Below are positions 59,344-64,000 of a stretch of 64,000 bases of DNA, piece after piece; the first letter of the stretch is position 1; every line of letters starts with the position of its first letter. The translations under genes were made by a program, and so were the position numbers. Under the pieces are notes generated by a model. It was not told where the DNA came from. It worked only from the letters and a program-made list of their open reading frames with translations, and ran no database searches. Source of the DNA: Amycolatopsis benzoatilytica AK 16/65 (GTDB lineage Bacteria; Actinomycetota; Actinomycetes; Mycobacteriales; Pseudonocardiaceae); the NCBI RefSeq assembly GCF_000383915.1, contig NZ_KB912942.1, forward strand, positions 2,454,561 through 2,518,560, read 5' to 3'.

Positions 59344-60105
59344 GTGACCGCTGCAGACGACGTTGTTCTCGACGACCCCACCGACGCGCTTTCCGCGGCC
59401 CCGCCGGCCGGGGCCCGGCGCAACGGTCCGGCCCGGGGACGGCTGAAGTTCTGCTACGGCCCGATGGACTGCGGGAAGTCGACGCTGGCGCTGCAGATCG
59501 ATCACAATCACGCGCGCCAGGGCAGGCGCGGCCTGGTGCTGGTCCGGCACGACCGGTCCGGGGCGCCGCAGATCACCAGCCGGATCGGCATCACCCGGCA
59601 GGCGACCGAGATCGCGCCCGGCACCGACGTGCGGGACCTGGTGCGCGAGCAGTGGGCGCGCGGGCAGCACGTGGACTACCTGATCGTGGACGAGGCGCAG
59701 TTCCTCTCCCCCGGGCAGGTCGACCAGCTCGCCGATCTCGCCGACGAGGCGGGTATCGACGTGTACTGCTTCGGGATCGCGACCGATTTCCGCAGCAGGC
59801 TCTTCCCGGGCGCGGCCCGGCTGTTCGAGATCGCCGACGAGCTGCAGCCGGTCCAGGTGGAGGTGCTGTGCTGGTGCGGGCTGCCGGGCCGGTTCAACGC
59901 GCGGGTGCGCGGCGATGTGATTCTCCGTGACGGAGACACCGTTGTGGTGGCAGATACCGAACACTCCGTAGTTGAACCTTCAGCTTCAGCACGATCCGAT
60001 GCTGAAACGATCACGGTCCGTTATCAGGTACTGTGCCGACGCCACTTCCGCTCGGGTGATCTGGGACCCACTGTGGCCCAGCACGGTCAGTTACGGTTGT
60101 CCTAG
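59344..60105 (+). CDS. tdk: thymidine kinase
   Basis: A 253-residue type II thymidine kinase: Walker A GPMDCGKSTLA, catalytic VDEAQFLSPGQVDQL, FGIATDFRSRLFPGA and a lasso/zinc region with CWCGLPGRFNARVR. Residue 1 is GTG 59344; the first ~32 residues are a Pro/Ala-rich extension before the usual start. The fourth zinc cysteine may be C in VLCRRHF. It lies 22 bp after the transporter gene. Confidence 0.88.
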   Translation: MTAADDVVLDDPTDALSAAPPAGARRNGPARGRLKFCYGPMDCGKSTLALQIDHNHARQGRRGLVLVRHDRSGAPQITSRIGITRQATEIAPGTDVRDLVREQWARGQHVDYLIVDEAQFLSPGQVDQLADLADEAGIDVYCFGIATDFRSRLFPGAARLFEIADELQPVQVEVLCWCGLPGRFNARVRGDVILRDGDTVVVADTEHSVVEPSASARSDAETITVRYQVLCRRHFRSGDLGPTVAQHGQLRLS

Positions 60106-60248
60106 CGCTAACCTAACTAGCCCGACTGGGGGATATCCGCACTAGGAAGGCGGTATTCGCGTCACGTCGGGCGGCGAAAAGACTCCCTCTGGAGGAAGCT
60201 GAAGACCACGGGTGACGCAGCTCATCGTAAGCGGCGACACGGTGCTCC

Positions 60249-60275
60249 GGGAATCCTTCGGACACCTTGTTCGTT
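60249..60275 (+). promoter_or_regulatory. SigR-type promoter of rbpA
   Basis: GGGAAT (60249-60254), exactly 18 bases, then GTT (60273-60275) fits the actinomycete SigR/SigH thiol-stress consensus GGAAT-N18/19-GTT. Transcription would begin about 50 bases before the start codon. Known for rbpA in Streptomyces. Confidence 0.7.
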
Positions 60276-60330
60276 GCATAGGGTGAGCATCACCCTGGCT
60301 CCACCCGGAGCTGACTGAAAGGATCCCACT

Positions 60331-60678
60331 ATGGCCGACCGTGTTCTCCGTGGAAGCCGGCTGGGAGCGGTCAGCTACGAGACCGACCGCAATCACGACC
60401 TCGCCCCGCGCCGTACCGTGCGTTATTCCTGCCCCAAGAACCACGAGTTCGAGGTGCCGTTCTCCGACGACGCCGAGATCCCGACGGTGTGGGAGTGCCG
60501 CCTGCACGGCAGCGAGTCCGAGATCGTCGATGGCGGGCAGCCCGAGCAGAAGAAGGTCAAGCCCCCCAGGACGCACTGGGACATGCTGCTGGAGCGCCGC
60601 TCCATTCCCGAGCTCGAGGACCTGCTGAACGAACGTCTCGCCGAGCTCAAGGGACGCCGGACCAGCCGGTCCGCTTGA
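60331..60678 (+). CDS. rbpA: RNA polymerase-binding protein RbpA
   Basis: A 115-residue actinobacterial transcription factor: ADRVLRGSRLGAVSYETDRN, SCPKNHEFEVPFSDDAEIPT, WECRLHGSES and the C-terminal sigma-interaction domain THWDMLLERRSIPELEDLLN. It binds RNA polymerase and principal sigma factors, stabilising the open complex; linked to basal rifampicin tolerance. ATG 60331 with GAAAGGA. Ends before a strong hairpin. Confidence 0.96.
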   Translation: MADRVLRGSRLGAVSYETDRNHDLAPRRTVRYSCPKNHEFEVPFSDDAEIPTVWECRLHGSESEIVDGGQPEQKKVKPPRTHWDMLLERRSIPELEDLLNERLAELKGRRTSRSA

Positions 60679-60711
60679 GTCTTGGCCAGTAGCTGGCTCC
60701 CACCAAGAAGA

Positions 60712-60750
60712 GGAACGGCCCCCGCGACCTCCCCCCGCGGGGGCCGTTCC
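60712..60750 (+). terminator. rbpA terminator
   Basis: GGAACGGCCCCCGCG (60712-60726) pairs CGCGGGGGCCGTTCC (60736-60750) with a 9-base loop. The stem is perfect, but no T tract follows. Confidence 0.8.
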
Positions 60751-60925
60751 GCGTCCTCGGCACGATGTCTTCAGCCACGATGACGCCGAGCTGGGCTGGC
60801 GGACGGCCGCTGGGCGGCGGCTCGCTGCCCACACCAGGAACGCGCAGGATGCTCGCGCCGGCCCAGCCTGCCGCGGCGAACGCGGCGGTCGTCCCGGCCG
60901 CGCCGAGTGCCGAGCCGAGCGAGAG

Positions 60926-61156
60926 ACGGCCGCTTCGGGCAAACGGCAGGTCTACGCCCTGACGTCGGCCGGGCGCGACCTGTTCACGATGGTCGCGGCA
61001 CTGCGCCAGCGGGGCGAGCGGCACGCGTTCGCTCCGGGCGAGGAGCACTCCGTCCTGGTCGACGAGGCCGGGCAGCCGGTGCCGCCGTTGCGAGCGGCCG
61101 GAGCGGACGGCGGCCGAGTCGGCGTCGCGACGACGTCGGTGCGCAAGGTCCGCTGA
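60926..61156 (+). pseudogene. truncated HxlR-type regulator, C-terminal part
   Basis: SGKRQVYALTSAGRDLFTMV, AALRQRGERHAFAPGEEHSV and a tail to TGA 61154-61156 match the C-terminal half of HxlR-type regulators. No N-terminal helix-turn-helix or start codon precedes it; 60751-60925 is unrelated. The rest of the gap to 61235 shows only the ArsR promoter. Confidence 0.5.
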
Positions 61157-61210
61157 ATCCGCCCGACCTCTTGCTCGACCCTATCGACCGGCTTACAGTC
61201 AATGTATCGC

Positions 61211-61236
61211 TTGATAAAGAGATCGGTTGATAAAGA
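61211..61236 (+). promoter_or_regulatory. direct repeats at ArsR start
   Basis: TTGATAAAGA occurs at 61211-61220 and 61227-61236, the second including the first base of the ATG. It lies within an AT-rich stretch; likely autoregulatory operator. Confidence 0.5.
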
Positions 61237-61580
61237 TGCCCGTTGACAATGTCGAGGACCGGCTGGACCGGGCGTTCACCGCGCTCGGCGACCCGATCCG
61301 GCGCGCGCTCATCGCCCGTCTTTCCCGCGGCGAAGCGACCGTGAACGAGCTCGCCGAGCCGTTCGCGGTGACGAAACAGGCCGTTTCGCGGCACGTCCAG
61401 GTGCTGGAGGCGGCCGGGCTCATCACCCGAAGCCGGGACGGCCAGCGCCGGCCGTGCCATCTCAACGCGGCCGCACTCGAAGAACTCACCAGCTGGATCG
61501 ACGCCTACCGGCTGACCCGGGAACGCGAGTACCGCCGGCTCGACGACGTCCTCAGCGAGATGAAGGAGCAAGACCGATGA
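61236..61580 (+). CDS. ArsR family regulator
   Basis: A 114-residue winged-helix repressor: RAFTALGDPIRRALIARLSR, VNELAEPFAVTKQAVSRHVQ and LITRSRDGQRRPCHLN. It lacks the metal-binding ELCVCDL motif, so it is of the AHSA1-linked, non-metal type. ATG 61236 is used; TTG 61227 is possible. It overlaps the fusion gene by ATGA. Confidence 0.92.
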   Translation: MPVDNVEDRLDRAFTALGDPIRRALIARLSRGEATVNELAEPFAVTKQAVSRHVQVLEAAGLITRSRDGQRRPCHLNAAALEELTSWIDAYRLTREREYRRLDDVLSEMKEQDR

Positions 61581-62653
61581 CCCCCACCACGATCACCGCC
61601 CAGCCCGGCAGTCCGTTCATCGAGGTCGTCCGCGACTTCGACGCGACCCCGGCGCAGCTGTTCCGCGCCTACACCGACCCGGAACTGCTCACCCGCTGGC
61701 TCGGCCCGCGCGACGTCGGAATGCGGCTGCTCGAGTTCGACCCGCATTCCGGCGGCGGCTACCGCTACCTGCACCGGGACACCGACGGCGGCGAACACTT
61801 CTTCCACGGCGTCTTCCACGCTGTCGTGACGAACGAACGGATCGTGCAGACCTTCGAGTACGAGGGCGCGGCGGGTCACGTCTCGCTCGAAACCGTGTCC
61901 TTCGAAGACCTCGACGGCCGGACCCGGGTGCGCACCCAGTCGGTCTACCCGAGCGTCGAAGCGCGGGACGCGATGGTGGCCAGCGGCATGGAGCGCGGGA
62001 TCCGCGACTCGATGGACCGGCTCGCCGAAGCGGCCGGGCAGCCGGGCACGTCCCGGGTGGTGGTGGACATTTCGATGTCGCTGGACGGCTACGTCACCGC
62101 GCCGGGGGCCGGTCCGGAGCACGGTCTCGGCATCGACGGGGAGGTGATCCACGCCTGGGTCCTCGACCAGCGCACGCCGCGCGACGCCGAGATACTGGAG
62201 CGTTCCTTCGCCGATACCGGCGCGGTCATCATGGGGCGCAACACTTTCGACGTCGTCGACGGCCCGCAAGGCTGGAGCGACGAGGTCGGCTACGGACACG
62301 ATCAGGACCAGAGCGCGTCGCCGCCGGTGTTCGTGCTCACCCACACGCCGCCGGACAAGGTGCGCCTCGGCGAGCGGTTCCGCTTCGTCACCGACGGGCT
62401 CGAGAGCGCGATCGACCAGGCCCGCGCGGCCGCCGGCGACAAGGACGTGGTCGTCATGGGCGGCGGCTCGGTCTGCGGACAGTACCTGGCCGCCGGGCTC
62501 GCCGACATCCTGCGCATCCACCTCGCGCCGGTCGTCCTCGGCGCCGGGACTCCCCTGTTTCCCCAGGGAATCCCGGCGGTGGTGCGGTTCGAACCGCTCG
62601 GCTCGGTCTCGACGCCGGGCGCCGAGCACCTCACCTACCGGGTGCTCAAGTAA
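61577..62653 (+). CDS. SRPBCC (AHSA1)-RibD/DHFR-like fusion protein
   Basis: A 358-residue fusion. Residues 10-150 are an AHSA1-type SRPBCC domain (VRDFDATPAQLFRAYTDPEL, GSVYP-like end). After the short linker AAGQPGTSR, residues 158-358 are a RibD C-terminal/dihydrofolate reductase-like reductase (VVDISMSLDGYVTAPGAGPE, VIMGRNTFDVV, VVMGGGSVCGQYLAAGLADI). ArsR-AHSA1 pairs are common, but the fused reductase is the unusual part. Reads as one frame without an internal stop. Confidence 0.88.
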   Translation: MTPTTITAQPGSPFIEVVRDFDATPAQLFRAYTDPELLTRWLGPRDVGMRLLEFDPHSGGGYRYLHRDTDGGEHFFHGVFHAVVTNERIVQTFEYEGAAGHVSLETVSFEDLDGRTRVRTQSVYPSVEARDAMVASGMERGIRDSMDRLAEAAGQPGTSRVVVDISMSLDGYVTAPGAGPEHGLGIDGEVIHAWVLDQRTPRDAEILERSFADTGAVIMGRNTFDVVDGPQGWSDEVGYGHDQDQSASPPVFVLTHTPPDKVRLGERFRFVTDGLESAIDQARAAAGDKDVVVMGGGSVCGQYLAAGLADILRIHLAPVVLGAGTPLFPQGIPAVVRFEPLGSVSTPGAEHLTYRVLK

Positions 62654-62660
62654 GGCCGCG

Positions 62661-63428
62661 TCACCCTCGGCCCAGCAGCCGCTTCAACTGGGCCAGGCGG
62701 CGCTGCACGCCCCACTCCGCGACCCGGAAGAACGCCTCCGACATGATCCCGCCGCTCATCTTCGACACGCCGATCTCCCGGTCGGTGAAGGTGATCGGCA
62801 CCTCGACGATGTCGAACCCGGCGTCCGCGGTGCGGCGGGTCAGGTCGATCTGGAAGCAGTACCCGTGCGAGGCCACCTCGGACAGCGCCAGCTTCTCCAG
62901 CACCGGACGGCGGTACGCACGGAACCCGGCCGTCATGTCCGAGACCTTGATGCCCAGCGCGATCCGCGAGTACAGATTCGCGCCGCGCGAGAGCAGCGTG
63001 CGGCGCAGCGGCCAGTTCACCGTGCTGCCGCCGGGCACGTACCGGGACCCGATCGACAGGTCCGCGTCGCCGACCGCGTCCAGCAGCCGCGGCAGGTCCT
63101 CCGGCGCGTGCGAGCCGTCCGCGTCCATCTCCACGAACGTCGCGTAGCCGCGTTCCAGTCCCCAGTGGAACCCGGCGATGTACGCCTTGCCGAGGCCCTC
63201 CTTCGCGGTGCGGTGCAGCACGTGCACCCGCTTGTCCGCCTCCGCGCGCTCGTCCGCGAGGTCACCGGTGCCGTCCGGGCTTCCGTCGTCCACCACGAGC
63301 ACGTCGACGTCCGGGAGTGCCTTGTGCAGCCGGTCGAGGATCGGGCCGAGGTTGTCCCGTTCGTTGTACGTCGGGATCACCACCAGCACCGGCTCGATCG
63401 TTTCGGCCCCCCGCGGCGCCTGCGCCAT
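62661..63428 (-). CDS. ppm1: polyprenol monophosphomannose synthase (Ppm-type GT2)
   Basis: A 255-residue GT2 glycosyltransferase of the DPM1 type: [76 protein letters not shown] and [13 protein letters not shown]. It lacks C-terminal membrane helices. It transfers mannose from GDP-mannose to polyprenyl phosphate for lipoglycans and protein mannosylation. ATG 63428. It follows lnt by 24 bp. Confidence 0.92.
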   Translation of the reverse strand: MAQAPRGAETIEPVLVVIPTYNERDNLGPILDRLHKALPDVDVLVVDDGSPDGTGDLADERAEADKRVHVLHRTAKEGLGKAYIAGFHWGLERGYATFVEMDADGSHAPEDLPRLLDAVGDADLSIGSRYVPGGSTVNWPLRRTLLSRGANLYSRIALGIKVSDMTAGFRAYRRPVLEKLALSEVASHGYCFQIDLTRRTADAGFDIVEVPITFTDREIGVSKMSGGIMSEAFFRVAEWGVQRRLAQLKRLLGRG

Positions 63429-63452
63429 CCCTATCCTCCGCATCCGGCGGGT

Positions 63453-64000
63453 TCAGCCCGCCGATTCCCCTGCTGTCGTGCCGCGAGTGCGAAAACGGAG
63501 CACGAACCCGCCGACGACACCCGCGATCGCCAATGCCAGCAGTCCGTACTCCGTCCACACGCCTAGTCGATCCGACAGCGTAGTCTGCGTGCGCAGCGGC
63601 ACTCGGCCGACCAGGGCATCCGCCGTGAAAAGCCCGGTCGAGCTGGTGATCGTCCCGTCCGGGGCGACGATCGCGCTGACCCCGGAGATCGCCGACACCA
63701 CCACCGCGCGCCCGTGCTCGACCGCGCGCAGCCGTGCCATCGCCAGCTGCTGGTCGCTCATCTCCCCCGGCCCGTACCACGCGTTGTTCGTCGGCACCAC
63801 GAGCAGCTCGCCGCCCTCCGCGGTCGCGTCGCGGGCCGGGCCGTCGAACGCGGTCTCGTAGCAGATGAACACGCCGACCTTGGTGCCCGCGACCGACAGC
63901 GCTGCGTTGGAGCCGTCGCCGGGGCGCATGTCCCGGGTGTCGTCGATGAACGGCGTCACCAGCCGCGCGACGGCGCGGGCAGGCACGTACTCGCCGAACG
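63453..64000 (-). CDS. lnt: apolipoprotein N-acyltransferase, C-terminal part
   Basis: The C-terminal 182 codons of a nitrilase-fold N-acyltransferase, running off the window. Seen: FGEYVPARA at the edge, GVFICYETAFDGPARD with the catalytic Cys, LLVVPTNNAWYGPGEMSDQQ, a transmembrane helix LLALAIAGVVGGFVLRF and a short tail. It acylates the N-terminal Cys of lipoproteins. The Glu and Lys of the triad lie upstream, outside. In mycobacteria lnt and ppm1 are fused; here they are separate and adjacent. Confidence 0.92.
   Translation of the reverse strand, partial: FGEYVPARAVARLVTPFIDDTRDMRPGDGSNAALSVAGTKVGVFICYETAFDGPARDATAEGGELLVVPTNNAWYGPGEMSDQQLAMARLRAVEHGRAVVVSAISGVSAIVAPDGTITSSTGLFTADALVGRVPLRTQTTLSDRLGVWTEYGLLALAIAGVVGGFVLRFRTRGTTAGESAG

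Overview
The window is very G+C-rich and gene-dense, with many GTG/TTG starts, few obvious promoters and frequent ATGA stop/start overlaps. It carries several markers of the Actinomycetota: RbpA, DUF3090 with an SCO1664-like protein, DUF3097, a PPOX-class F420 enzyme, an Rpf-like transglycosylase, and lnt followed by a polyprenol mannosyltransferase. A Rox-type rifamycin monooxygenase preceded by a rifamycin-associated element, together with dispersed inverted repeats whose arms read TCCGTGAAGGG, points to Amycolatopsis or a close relative. That placement is an inference from gene content; no 16S rRNA lies in the window.

Layout. 1-5 kb: a hydrolase cut by the edge, an orphan gene of lower G+C, then a minus-strand operon of S9 peptidase, LD-carboxypeptidase and F420 oxidoreductase. 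5-12.2 kb: DUF3090, SCO1664-like protein and APH-like kinase, then an opposed HTH-NACHT-membrane protein, a secreted esterase and DUF3097. 12.3-19.7 kb: NfeD/SPFH membrane pair, an MHS transporter with divergent TetR, SGNH hydrolase, amidase and a CGNR zinc-finger regulator.

19.7-25.1 kb is the least ordinary stretch. It begins with a complete small transcription unit: promoter, 43-codon ORF, and two mutually exclusive RNA hairpins of which the second is an intrinsic terminator. It continues with scattered, divergent tRNA genes (Gly-TCC, Arg-ACG, Lys-TTT, Arg-CCG, a Cys-GCA-like and a Met-CAT-like structure), a duplicated 3' half of the tRNA-Lys gene, two families of repeats and at least three frameshifted genes. 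It looks like an eroded accessory region, possibly the remains of a mobile tRNA array.

25-43 kb is a patchwork of small regulator/enzyme pairs: VOC protein, pentapeptide-repeat protein, long coiled-coil protein beside an AT-rich palindrome, NADAR protein, a TetR gene translationally coupled to a tyrosine recombinase, HAD hydrolase, SprT-like metalloprotein, TetR with a TetX-like monooxygenase sharing a double operator, LysE/AraC, a WapI-like immunity protein, a hydrolase fold lacking its catalytic residues, and an ECF42-type sigma factor operon with its DGPF/YCII partner. 43-46 kb has a SNF2 helicase coupled to a SWIM zinc-finger protein, with a divergent TetR.

46-55 kb: rox and its element, a methyltransferase, TetR/AidB-like dehydrogenase, a degenerate GyrB-type ATPase domain opposite an SDR, and about 700 bp of palindrome-rich noncoding DNA, including a perfect 20-bp inverted repeat around one base, ahead of a second tyrosine recombinase that overlaps an SRPBCC gene. 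55-64 kb returns to core-type genes: glycerophosphodiesterase, WYL regulator, Rpf-like protein, UMF1-type transporter, thymidine kinase, rbpA behind a SigR-like promoter, ArsR with an SRPBCC-RibD fusion, and ppm/lnt at the edge.
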